Source of the DNA: Apteryx mantelli
Lineage: Eukaryota > Chordata > Aves > Apterygiformes > Apterygidae
Length of the DNA: 64,000 nucleotides
NCBI RefSeq assembly: GCF_036417845.1
Contig: NC_089982.1
Location: 42,371,684 to 42,435,683, forward strand
Reading direction: 5' to 3'
Shown: positions 1 to 10,599 of the stretch, piece after piece
Numbering within the stretch: the stretch's first letter is position 1
Layout: the number at the start of each line of letters is the position of its first letter
Notes under the pieces: model-generated
Told to the model about the DNA's origin: nothing
Database searches by the model: none
What the model saw: only the letters and a program-made list of their open reading frames with translations
Made by a program: the position numbers and the translations under genes

Positions 1-847
1 CCTAAGTGGCCTGTCCCCCTTTCCACTTTCTGTAGACTTCTTTCTTTTGTTTGAGTTTTGCCAGGAGCTCCTTGCTCATCCATGCAGGTCTCCCGCCTCC
101 TTTGCTTGACTTCCTACTCATAGGGATGCACCGCTCTTGAGCCCGGAGGAAGTGATGTTTGAATATTAACCAGCTCTCTTGAACACCCCTTCCTTCTAGG
201 GCCCTCACCCATGGGATTCCTCTGAGTAGGTCCCTGAAGAGGCCAAAGTTTGCTCCCCTAAACTCCAGGGTTGCGATCCTACTCAGTGCCCTGCTTCCTC
301 CTTGCAGGATCCTGAACTCCACCATCTCAGGTTCACTGCAGCCAAGGCTGCCCCCAACCTTTACATCTTCCACCAGTCCTTCTTTGTTTGTTAGTACGAG
401 GTCCAGCAGCACACCTCTCCTTGTTGGCTCCTCCACCACCTGTGTCAAGAAGTTGTCACCAATGCTCTGCAGGAACCTCCAGGACTGTTTGTGCCTAGCT
501 GTGTTGTCTTTCCAGCAGATATCGGGGTGGTTGAAGTCCCCCATGAGAACCAGGGCCTGTGATTGTGAGGCTACTTCCAGCTGTCTGTAGAAGGCCTCAT
601 CGACTTCCTCTTCCTGATCAGGTGGCCTGTAGTAAACACGCACAACAGTGTCACCCCTGCTAGCCTGCCCTTTAATCCTTACCCATAAGCTCTCGACTCG
701 CTCTTCATCCACCCCTAGGCACAGCTCAATACATTCCAGTTGCTCTCTCACATAAAGAGCAACTCCACCACCTCGCTTTCCTGGTCTCTCTTTCCTAAAA
801 AGCATGTAGCCATCCATGACAGCACTCCAGTCATGCGAGCTATCCCA
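1..847 (-). mobile_element. CR1 LINE fragment, endonuclease part of ORF2, truncated at 5' end
   Basis: The minus strand is open from 817 to the left window edge and encodes about 271 residues of the apurinic-type endonuclease domain of a CR1 non-LTR retrotransposon, which nicks target DNA for target-primed reverse transcription. Seen: the core GDFNHPDICW near residue 93, the PAWMSKELL linker near residue 245, and SSHDWSAV just before the first ATG (818-850). Similarity stops at about 847, where a TAG (851-853) precedes it, so the copy lacks the N-terminal endonuclease motifs. The usual SDH motif before EMVEF reads SEP here, so the endonuclease is probably inactive. The frame has no stop, suggesting a fairly young insertion. 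The rest (reverse transcriptase, 3' end) lies outside the window. It sits in a TMA16 intron, antisense to that gene. Confidence 0.93.
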
Positions 848-1388
848 TGACTATCCAGCTTTTCCATGCTTGTGCTTAAGCATTCGTAAGAGAAGATGAT
901 ATGTGTAGAATAACAGACATGTTGTGCTCCCAAATAAATTACAGATGAAACCTGGAATATTTTTCTCATTCAAATATGACTGACGCTTTACCTTTTCGAT
1001 TTAATCTGTTCAAAAGTTGTGGTAATTGGACCTGTTCTTCAGCCGTTGTTTTTTCCCTTAGGCCCTCCTAAGTTGACATCTTAAAAAGCTTGTCCAGAAT
1101 GGCTTAATACCAGTGATATTGTAGACACTAGCTTCCAATAATTTAAAGTAAAAGGTAATAACTTTTTTCTGTAGTAAAGGAAAACATAAAATACATCTGA
1201 AATGATGCTTTTTGAAATGTTTTTATTACAGCTACCTTTAAATCTTATGCACACCATATCAGTGAGCCAAATTTCTGTGATGCTATTCAAAAACCTTGAA
1301 AAATGGGAGTTTATTTCAAAAACTTTGAAATACTTTAATCTGTACTAGAGTGATAATATCATCATTAATGTTCACTTTATTCTTGTAG

Positions 1389-1473
1389 GAGAAAAATTAC
1401 AATGGTTTCAAAGTCACCTTGACCCCAGTAAGACTGACTACACAAAGAAGGAAGCTGGTGAACTGATTGAAAA
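1389..1473 (+). CDS. TMA16: TMA16 coding exon ([17 protein letters not shown])
   Basis: Acceptor AG at 1387-1388 after a T-rich stretch; donor GTAAGA at 1474. The exon begins with the last two bases of a Gly codon, reads [12 protein letters not shown] and ends with the first two bases of an Asn codon (AA|T). This is the first TMA16 exon visible; earlier ones lie left of the window. Confidence 0.92.
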
Positions 1474-4400
1474 GTAAGACGGGGGTTAAAAATGGGATAA
1501 AAAGCTTGATTTGTCTTTAAAAAAGAATGTTCTTAAATAAGATCTCTGAAACAATGGTGAATCAGAGGAGGACTTTTAAAAATTTAGTATTAAAAATATC
1601 AAGTAGTTAATTTTGTTAAGACTGAGGACAATTATGTATTAAAAATGTATGTATACACACTAGAGTTGATGCAGTAAGTCGTTTTGTTTTTTTAAAGCAT
1701 ATCTGCTTTGTTGTGTGTGGAGGACTTCAAATGATTTGGGCTACAGTAATTCCATAAATTTACTTGTTGAGTTAATCAGCGAAACTTAAGTGCATACATT
1801 TCATTCTACTTGCTTTTTTTTCTTTAATTTTCTCTGCTGAGAAAATTAAACAGATTCGGGTGAGTGGATTTTTAGGGCAAGAAAGAACAGAATTCCTTTG
1901 TATGGATCCAATTTTGATATTTCTGTGCTGCAGAAAATATGTACCTATGGCCTGCCACCGTTTTTCCCCTGCTAGCTAAATCGTATGATAGATGTGTTTT
2001 CTTGCACTGGTGTGCCGTAATTAGTTTCCTTTCAGAACCTCTGACATATTTCCTGTACTGTTAATGAAACCTGTAACCTGCTAGTCAACTCTAGTGATAC
2101 TGCAAAGGCAATAAAAACCTTATTTTTTGGATTCAGTTGGCTGTTTAGGAGATGATGTATAAAATATGCCAAAGAAGAACTTTACTTTAAAAACCACTGC
2201 TGAGATGGTGAAGTTCAGCACTTAAAAGTTAGGAAGACTTAGATCTAGTGCTGTGGTCTCCTGGAGGTGAATTATGATAGTGTGGGAGTCTGAATAAAAC
2301 TTTCTGAATAAAAAAGAAGATTAAAAACAATTGTTGATGTGGATCATCTGCTGCTTCCGTAAGTTCTGAATGGAGCTTCCATTTTGAAGATCAATATAAC
2401 ATGTCAAACCTGAAAAATGTATCTCTGACTTGCTTAAAATTCAGAAAATAAGCATAATCAAAGTAGTTCTGTTTTGCAAAAGTTTTGTTTGACTATTTCT
2501 AGCATAAATGCGTTTCATTTCTTTCAGTTATATGGGTCGATTTAACACTGAATTGGAGCAGATTGAGTTGCAAAACAGTATTAAAGGTAGACAAGGAAGA
2601 CAGCATGGTTCTCGGGAAACAGTCATCAGGCAGACCATAGAACGCGAAAGACAGCTCTATGAAGGCTATGGAATAGGTATGTAAAGGCATTGGAAATAAT
2701 CCTGCAGTCACAGCTTAGTTTCTAGCTTTGTGAACAAGACGCAAAGTGAAATTTCTAGGCATTATTTTTATTTTTCTTTCCTCAGAAGAAACTGCTAGGA
2801 ATTCTTGGAATGCTTTGCAGATGAGTTGGGGGAAGGGAATAAAGATAAATGATGAATATCTGACCCATATGTTTCTGCTTTACTTTCTGACAGTTATGCA
2901 TCTTTGCTTGCATTGCTTCTTTAATGCAGGTAATAGTATAGATTTTTTGAAACTGAAGTGAGATTTAATGTACCCATCTCAAATATAAATCCTGTCAAGC
3001 AGCTTGCTCAGTCCTTCATTCTATAAAAGTATTTTTAGCTTAAAAATTCATTTCAGCGGGTGTGCGTGTTTATAGGCATGCATATATTAATGTGTGTTGG
3101 CGTGAAGACTTCATTTGACCATGTGGATAAAAACCAGCATAATATTCTCTACAATTTATTACTTTTATAGGTGGGCTTCATTATCTGGACTTGTGTCAAT
3201 AAAGTGTTTATACACAGTTTACTTTAATGTTCTTCCAGAAATGTAAAAACTTATCAGGGATAAACCTCTGGCCTGACTTGCCCCTTTCCACCAAAGTGTG
3301 CTAGGGGTATGAGGAACTTCTGAAAGTTTCATATCATGAGAGAGTGGGCTTTAGGGTTTGTGAACTTGAAGAAAATCATGGCCCCTACAAACTCAAGGAC
3401 CTAAAGGATCTTCAGAGAGAGACTGTTCTTCCACTGAGGTTGTGATGTGCTGGTTGCCTCTTCATGTGGGAGAGTGACTGCAGCAGAAATTGTAGTGCTG
3501 GAGTATTTCCAACATGTGAATATTTCTGGAATTCTTCCCATTTAAAATTTAGGGAGTCCAGCAAGAAATGATGGGCCATTGTGACCTGTCTGAAGCTCTA
3601 TTCTGCACTCACAAATGATATGCCACACAAGTAGAAAAACATGGGTTTTCTCTTGTTCTTCTTGTGTGGAGGAGATCTGCCCTTTCTTTGGGAGGGAGGA
3701 TATTTGATGAAGTGAAAGTGCACTCTGTGTGTGAAAGCCTAATGCTTACCTGTTAATCAAAGACCCTCAAATACTCTGAAGATTTAAATGAAAATCTTGT
3801 GGATAAGAGTCAAGTTGAAAGCACTTTGAGGTTTTTAAACATCTAGCTTGTGCTTGGTCAGCATCACAAGCTTGAATAATATCAAAATGCCAGATATTCT
3901 TGTTGACTTTTTTGTTACCATTTATTTTCCTTTGGGAGTAGCCATCTATGCCAACAGAGCATCTAATGAAATCTTCAACAGAGCTGAGAAGGACAGTTGT
4001 GTGAAAACCACAAAACAAGCATTAGAGCTTTAAAAAGCAAACACCTAAACTCTTTATTTTCTTTTTTCGGAAGGTAGCACACAGATACAAGTTACTTGTG
4101 AGAGGAAGAGAAATAAAAGACTGAAAATTAGATAGCTGGAACTGGGCTGAAGAGATGCAGCAGTAAACTGGTGAAATAAGGGAGAAACAAAAAGGAATAA
4201 CAAAAGTAGAAAAAAAACAAGTAGTTGTTGAGAGCGGTGAAGTACAAAATAATGCTGAAATTTGATTTGTATTTTTCTTTAACAAATGAACATGTTAGAG
4301 CCAAGTGTCCAACTTTGCTTTGATGCTAAAATACTATTCAAAGGCAGTGCAGCTAATAGTGAAAAAATCATGGAAGAAATTTAGACATGGCATTGCTTTG

Positions 4401-7400
4401 CAGTTAGGATGTGGAGTACAACAAGGTTTGTGTTGTATTCCTTCCCTCCCTCCCTCCCAAATGGATTTTACCATTAAAAAAAATGTATGGCTCTAAAAAT
4501 ATTCCTAGTGTTACTTAATACTTTCATGTACTATAGAAAAGGAGTTCTTTATGACTTCATGCATAATGGAAATTCATCTTTGTTTCTTTAGAAGTGTGGG
4601 GGAAAGTCATAGGAAGAGAGATATGAATGTCACAAAACTGCTCAGTTGTAGCAAATCTCCTTTCTGGTTTTGCTTTTAAATTTTAGCTTTTCTGTTTTTC
4701 CTTATTACTTTGTGGAAAAACTGACAAGAAACAATAGGACTAGATAAAAAGATGTCAGATGCACAAGCACAACACAAAAATAAAGAAGAATCCAGAAATA
4801 CCATAAGCAACATTTGAAGTTATTATAATATTAGTAAGTAAAGCATTTGGAGAGCATGGTGCAACTTCACATATTAAATACACACTCAAATCATTCATTA
4901 TTTGTTATCACAGCTGCTGCAGGTTTTGCTCTCTGTCTAGGACATGCTATTCATTCAGAAAATAGTTGCTGCTAAATACTGTAATTAGAGATTGGGGATA
5001 AATGGAAATCAGCTGAAAACTGCTTTTATGCTCTAGCTCATTATCACTGTAAGCTTCAATGAGGGGAGCTCTTATAACTGACTTAGTATTGAGGGTGTTT
5101 TCTGTTCTTGAACTGGATTATTTCTTGTATGCATGCACATTTGTTATGAAGAGACTGCATGATATGAATTGTCTGCGTTTAAGAAAGCTTAAAAAAATTT
5201 GGTGTCTTATATATAACAGATGTATGAAATAGAAATTTAGATAACTTTTTTTATTGACTGTTATGCAAATGCATAGTAGATTTTAGTCATTTAAAAAAAT
5301 ATATTACCAGTAAGGGAACATCCAGTCTATCTATGAGGTTGTTGAATTATGTCGGCAGTTACTTGTCGCTTCCTTGCTTCTTAAATACAGCTAAACTAAT
5401 TTTACTGCTATTTTTCTTCCCGACATTGTCATTTGCATTTTTTTTTAATGGTCTTCATAGCAAAGCTGTTGAAAGGGAATCCTGGAAGTTGACAAGATAT
5501 GTATGGCTTTGGAACTCAGCATGCTTTCGGTTGAAACACGTCATAACTCCTTTATCTGAAAATCCTGCATTTTTTATACTGTTTTTAATTACCTTCCATG
5601 TTCTCACAGAAGCATAATGTAAAATGACCTTTAAAGCTAAACTTACCGGTTTCATTAGTTAATTCTTGAAGTTTCAGGATGTAAGGAAGTTCATTTTAAT
5701 TGTAAATGATACATCTTTTATCTAATGTATCTGCTAGTGTACTGTTCTGTACTGCTTGTTAGCTGTAACAATCACTATCGTGTAACTGAATTGCTCTTTA
5801 AAGAAAGAGCATCTACAGTTTTCTAAACATCCTTTTCCCTTTTTAACTTCAGCGTCTGATATCATCTGTTGACCTGACTTCAGGTGTTTCTCTGTATGAC
5901 AGTTCTAATGGACATGATTATGCTGCTTACAGTCTGTTTTAGGCCAGTAACATTTCAGTCCACGTGAAATTTGGGTAGATCTGCGCAGATCTTAGTGTTT
6001 TGGGAGAGAGATATGATTACTGCTATGAAAAACTGTACTCTGGAAGGAAATAAAACATCTAAGCAAATTGTCACAGACTGTGCTGCAAGACAGAGCCCTA
6101 GAAGGGTGCTCTGATGATACCAGCATCAGCTCCTCTCTCCCACTTTTTTCTCTAGACTCCATCTAGTCCAGGCCTGTGCACAGAGGCAGGGTCACTTAGA
6201 CCGACTGCTGACAGAAGTTTTCGTCCTCAAGGTTCTGAAGAGTGTCATAAGTAATCTGGTCCAGTGCTTCTCCATCCTAACAGTTAGAAAGGTCCTTTTT
6301 CCATCTTTAGTTGAGACAGCACCTTCCTGTGCCTTAACATTTTTAAAGCAAAGTAAGAAGTTCACGAGTAGCAGCAAAAAAACATGAAACGTGTGTATGC
6401 TAAGGAAATACTGCTGACTAAAACAAGGGTGTTGCTAATCTGAAAACATAGCGCTAATACAACTTTGCAGCATAATGACAAAAATTATTTATTCTATAGT
6501 AGTATATCATTACTTTGTTTCTACTGGACTATAGTTCCTAGTTCTGTTCCTAATCTGGCAATTTTGTGGTTTCTATGGGATAAGATATTGTAAATTATGT
6601 GTAAGAGGATATTAAAAACTCTGCCACTGCCAAAGCAGAGAAGAGCAATTCAGTTCCAAATCTTGTGGGTGGGGTTTGAGGGGTTTTTTTTGTTTGTTTG
6701 TTTTGCTTTTTTCCCAAACTCTCCCAACCCCAGCACCTGCTTTCTCTTGGCCCAGGGGTGAGCCATGGATAATAAAATATTAAAATATTCCACATGGAAA
6801 AAATCCAACGTAAGTTAAAGTAATTAGCTTTCCAGTTTTTTTTTCAACTGAAAAAGCAGTTGAAAGAGCTTAAATTGAAAGTCATATAATTTAATCCTGG
6901 TTTGTCTAAGAATAATGCTGAACAGTACCTTGGCTCAGCACTTTGACAGAAGGAACAAGGAGGAATCTCAGCCCATTTCTGGGGCAGTTGGCCCAAGTTA
7001 GCATACTGCCGCCTCTGCCAAACTCACTATTAACATCACTGAGTCCTCTCCTAAGGCAGGAGCTAACTGAGTAGGCATTTCTCCTTGTGAAATGGCTGAG
7101 AGAAGGGACAAACTGGTCTTTCATGGTGCAGCTAGGACACTCCAGCACTTGGCAGTGTGCTGCCAAGAATGCAAGAGTCGGGGGACAAGGGAGAAGGGAA
7201 GAGGGAGGAGGGACTGTGGCTTTGTTTCAACTCTTCCCTCTTTGGGAAGGATGGACCTGCGGTCAGCGTTGGTGTTTATCAGAACCCAGAAATCAGTAGA
7301 TGTATAAAAAAACAAAACAAAAATTAGGTAAACAATTCTTTGCCTTGGTTCACTCAGCTGTGAGTAGTAGCAGAGACATCCACTGAATCTCATTTGCTGC

Positions 7401-10400
7401 AAAGCAGGATGCAAAAATCAAAGTAATTGGTATCAAGGCCTGTTGCGTATATTATCATTCTTCAATAGGTGACTTTATAGCCCAATGTAAAGGAAAACAA
7501 TGTTTTTTCTGAACAGTAAAAGCTATCCAGCTACAAAGATAAATGACAGGTGTCATCCTATATTATGTCATAGCAAAATGATCTATAATCCTGCACTGAT
7601 ATCATCTGGCTTACTACTGTGAGACTCTGGAAAACTGATGGATGAACAAAGGCAGCACCTTTGTAAATATACAGAACCTGTATATTTAGGGTTTGTTCAA
7701 GGGCAGTATAACAACTACCTGAAATGTCACAATTTTAAGACCTAAAGTAGTAAATTAGATTTAATCTTACAGAGATAGATAGTAGTCTTCGTTGTTGACA
7801 CATCTGCTGCTTGTGAAATCTGTTCAGTTTTTCATAGATAGTAATGAGGGATTTTATGCTGTGCAAAAGTTTCAAGGCTCCTAAGGCATAAATCCATAAA
7901 TTAGTGAAAATGTTAAACATGGGTCACGGGAATCATACCTTTGCTTTCTCTAGGCAAAGCAGTTTAAGTATTCTAGATAAAATTCTGTATGGGTTTATAA
8001 ATTACACAGCTAGTAGGAACACAGTTTTGGTTACTCAGGGGTGGGAAGGAATCTGTCTTATAGTTCTCTGTACAAGCTGGTTGCCTTCCTTTTTTGCTAC
8101 CAAAGGTGGTAAAGATGGTTCAGGGCAAACCTTTTGTCATTTTAAAAACTTTTAGTCTTTAAAACTATTGATGTTTACTTTTAGTCTTTAAAGCTATTGA
8201 TGTTTATTTCTGATCAAGTGAGAGTAGCATCAATTCATGAGAAAATACAGGGTTCTATATAAATATTACATTGCATTTACTGCAGTATTTACCAGGCATT
8301 TCAGCAACCACGCAGTGCTAGTTTCCGAGTAGTAAGAGTTTTGTTTGTAGTACAGATAGTTAACAATGGAAACTATAACTGAACTGGAATGAGACTAATT
8401 GTTATCTGATAGCCATTCTCTGCTCTCTAGAGATCAGAAACTTTCATTGCTGGTGGAAGGAAGTAGTATTAAAAAATCCAAGGATATGTTCTGTTTAAAC
8501 ATATGAGATCTTACTGTACTCTTCCTGATGTTTGTGTTTTACATGCGTGTATTTTTTTCTTAATCTTGTGCTACATGGTAAATTTTCAGAAGTGTATTTA
8601 AGTGTTTGTTACATTTTCTAATTCAGATTGGGAGTTACGTTCCCAGCTCTACCACTGATCTGTCTTGCTTGCAGCGGTCACTTAGGTGCTTTGCAATTCT
8701 TTTCCAAACGCATTGCAAAATATTTATGAAGCACCCAGTACTCATTAATTTACAGCAAGGATTATATGTTTAGGTCAGTTTTGAAAACAAAGTTTCCTAT
8801 CATACCTTCTATCTGTTGTGTATCTTTGTAGTAAGTTCTGTAGAGCAGAACTGTCTTTTATTTGGTGGGTGAGTGAATGTCTTAAAAACTAGCATAATCA
8901 GAACTTGATCTTGGTTGAGCATGCTAGTTGTGCTTTTAAGACAAATAGTAAATTATTCTCCTAGTTTTCTTATCGGACTTTTTTAAAGGGAAACTATAAA
9001 TGCATATGTTGCTTTGCTATTTCTTGGATGTGTCAGTTCAGAGAAAATGAAGCACGCTCTTACTAGTTGTCAGGATTGGATTTTCAGTAACTGGTACATT
9101 TGAATTCTGGAACAGTTCATAGATATAATCTCACTTCCTTTACTTTAGCAATGAGAGGTCTTCCTGTTTAAGTATTATTCTTGGACCTTTCTAATATGAA
9201 TCCTCATTCTCATTTGCTTCTATCTCTGAAATAATATGTTCAACCCTTTAGTTCACATTTCTGACTTTGAAAAAAGACTTACTGGATGATGTAACACATC
9301 TAATAGGATTTAATTTCACTCCTATTAGAAATCCCAGACATTGTGAACAGCAAGCATCTTAAAATTTTCAGGTAAGTTTTCATTATCACTTCATTATTGT
9401 GCAAAATACTATTTCTGACTTTGGCATGTTATACCTCTTTTTTTTTAATAAAAAGAATTTATGTAAGAACTATCAAGAACTTTTTTTTCCCCATCTTTGA
9501 AAAAGCAGATTAACTGAAAGGATTAACATTCACTGTTAGTGTTCAAAGTCAAAAAACCCAAAGCAGAGACCTCTGGCTGCTCTGTGTTTATGAATACACA
9601 ATTGACTTCTTGTACTGGGACATCTAATGGAAATGTTCTTGTTTTACTATCTTGGTAGAGCCAAAACAAATATGTTCATCTTATAATTGGTAAATATTGT
9701 CCTTGCCCCTGAGAAAAATTATCTGTGAGTGCACTTACTGTAATCAAGCAAGTATTGTATTAACTGAGTACTAGAGTTGATGTGATATCTAAATGATCCC
9801 TTCAGCCTTTACGCAGCCTTTCAAAGTAATATATTCAGTATGTGAGTTAAAATTTACTAACGCTTTGTGTATTCTTGAAGTCAGTTACATGAGATGTTAA
9901 CAGTTAACATAAATCATAACAAAGGCCTAATGTACACGTGATAGTAGCTCTGCAGATTGACCATCCAAATAAAGAAACTTAGCCAAACTGCTTTTTCATT
10001 GTTTGCAAGACTGGGAGCTTAGTCTGTCAAACCTAAATCAGTTGGCCTAAAGTAACAGAGGATAGAAATAATCTGTGGGAGTGAAGTAAGTCATACTTTT
10101 TTTTTTCAGAATGTCAAATCTGAAAGCACTTAAATTCTTTATAGAGAAATTGCAGCTGCAGTAGTGTACAAGATCAGGTGAAAATGTTGGAGATCATTCA
10201 TGCTGCAGTGGGACTGATAGTATAATTTAGAAAAGCAGGCTCACTTGAGTTAGCATCTTTAGAGAAAACGTGAATTAGCTCTGCTACTTTCTTGCTATTT
10301 ACATTGCTAATTGTTTTTCATGACATCATGACTTTTTTTTTTCTTTAAGAGAATGGGATGGTGATCTGAAGAAACTGCCAAACATTAAAATGAGAAAGTT

Positions 10401-10485
10401 CTCTGCTAAGGATGCTGCTTGCAGCCATGCTGAGGTGGCAGATGTGGAAGCTAAAGAGTTGAATAAAGAAGAAGACATGGTTTAA
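1389..10485 (+). CDS. TMA16: TMA16, translation machinery associated 16 (3' four coding exons; 5' exons outside window)
   Basis: Four exons, 1389-1473, 2528-2676, 9329-9371 and 10350-10485, with GT/AG borders and matching phases, encode the last 136 residues of TMA16. TMA16 is a small nuclear/nucleolar protein that associates with pre-60S ribosomal particles. The translation follows human TMA16 as I remember it, from GEKLQWFQ through [34 protein letters not shown] and [12 protein letters not shown]. The roughly 50 N-terminal residues are upstream of the window. The C-terminal tail is about 15 residues shorter than human and loses most of the Lys-rich and acidic end, finishing KEEDMV. The gene points towards MARCHF1, tail to tail, as at human 4q32. 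Identification rests on recalled family sequence; the exon borders were read directly. Confidence 0.93.
1474..2527 (+). other. TMA16 intron, no recognised content
   Basis: About 1.05 kb of AT-rich intron between GTAAGA and a TTTCAG acceptor. I see no repeat family, RNA gene or further exon in it. Confidence 0.8.
2528..2676 (+). CDS. TMA16: TMA16 coding exon ([16 protein letters not shown] to YEGYGI)
   Basis: Acceptor TTTCAG ends at 2527; donor GTATGT starts at 2677. The 149-base exon encodes [20 protein letters not shown], then the basic [15 protein letters not shown] segment. It ends one base into the Glu codon that the next exon completes (G|AA). Confidence 0.93.
6155..6345 (-). mobile_element. 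Degraded CR1 LINE 3'-region relic
   Basis: The plus strand reads as the complement of a CR1 element: a TCTAGTCCAGGCC stretch, then CAGGGTCACTTAGA, then CCAGTGCTTCTCCATCC and a C/T-rich continuation, in the order found in CR1 copies. Many substitutions and small indels make it an old insertion. Ends are approximate. Recognised by eye from family knowledge. Confidence 0.6.
6664..6711 (+). repeat. G/T-rich low-complexity tract with (TTTG)n
   Basis: Runs of G followed by a T8 run and three TTTG units. Similar tracts occur at 21218-21249, 26457-26506 and 37870-37912. No retroelement body was recognised next to it. Confidence 0.8.
8148..8205 (+). repeat. 29 bp tandem duplication, two copies
   Basis: Positions 8148-8176 and 8177-8205 are abutting direct copies of a 29-base unit starting ACTTTTAGTC. 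They differ at one base (A to G at 8193). It looks like a recent replication-slippage duplication in the TMA16 intron. Confidence 0.95.
8636..8760 (+). mobile_element. Possible MIR-like tRNA SINE relic
   Basis: GTTCCCAGCTCTACCACTGA followed by GGTCACTTAGGTGC resembles the B-box and core region of MIR-type SINEs (usual form GGTTCGAATCCCAGCTCTGCCACT, then a CACTTA block). The match is short and degraded and no A box is convincing. Tentative. Confidence 0.33.
9329..9371 (+). CDS. TMA16: TMA16 coding exon ([14 protein letters not shown])
   Basis: A small 43-base exon with acceptor TATTAG ending at 9328 and donor GTAAGT at 9372. It reads [14 protein letters not shown] and ends two bases into the Arg codon (AG|A). 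It matches the human EIPDI...LKTFREW segment. Confidence 0.92.
9372..10349 (+). other. TMA16 last intron, nothing recognised
   Basis: About 0.98 kb of AT-rich intron ending in a long T tract and TTTAAG acceptor. No repeat family or RNA gene was recognised. Confidence 0.75.
10350..10485 (+). CDS. TMA16: TMA16 terminal coding exon with stop
   Basis: Acceptor TTTAAG ends at 10349 after a T-rich tract. The exon reads [18 protein letters not shown], then a divergent tail ending KEEDMV, with TAA at 10483-10485. The [17 protein letters not shown] block is the diagnostic conserved C-terminal motif of TMA16. Confidence 0.94.
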
Positions 10486-10563
10486 TGAGCACCAGCTGAT
10501 TCAAAAGCTGAAACAGCTGAAAGGAATTGCAAGAAACCTATTTTAATAAGCACTAGAAACAAG

Positions 10564-10569
10564 AATAAA
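10564..10569 (+). promoter_or_regulatory. TMA16 polyadenylation signal AATAAA
   Basis: A canonical AATAAA lies 79 bases after the TAA stop, followed by GT- and T-rich sequence (about 10570-10625) suited to cleavage-factor binding. It implies a very short TMA16 3'UTR of about 100 bases. Confidence 0.8.
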
Positions 10570-10599
10570 GCTAGTGTTTTCAATTATATTTGCAAAGGC

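Larger units (their letters stand above)
2677..9328 (+). other. TMA16 large intron
   Basis: A 6.65 kb AT-rich intron. It holds an old CR1 relic (6155-6345), a G/T-rich simple tract (6664-6711), a 29 bp tandem duplication (8148-8205) and a possible MIR-like SINE (8636-8760). The short open frames scattered through it show no protein similarity I recognise. Confidence 0.75.

Noticed and set aside
384-590. Plus-strand frame inside the first 850 bases
   Set aside because: Antisense shadow of the CR1 endonuclease frame.
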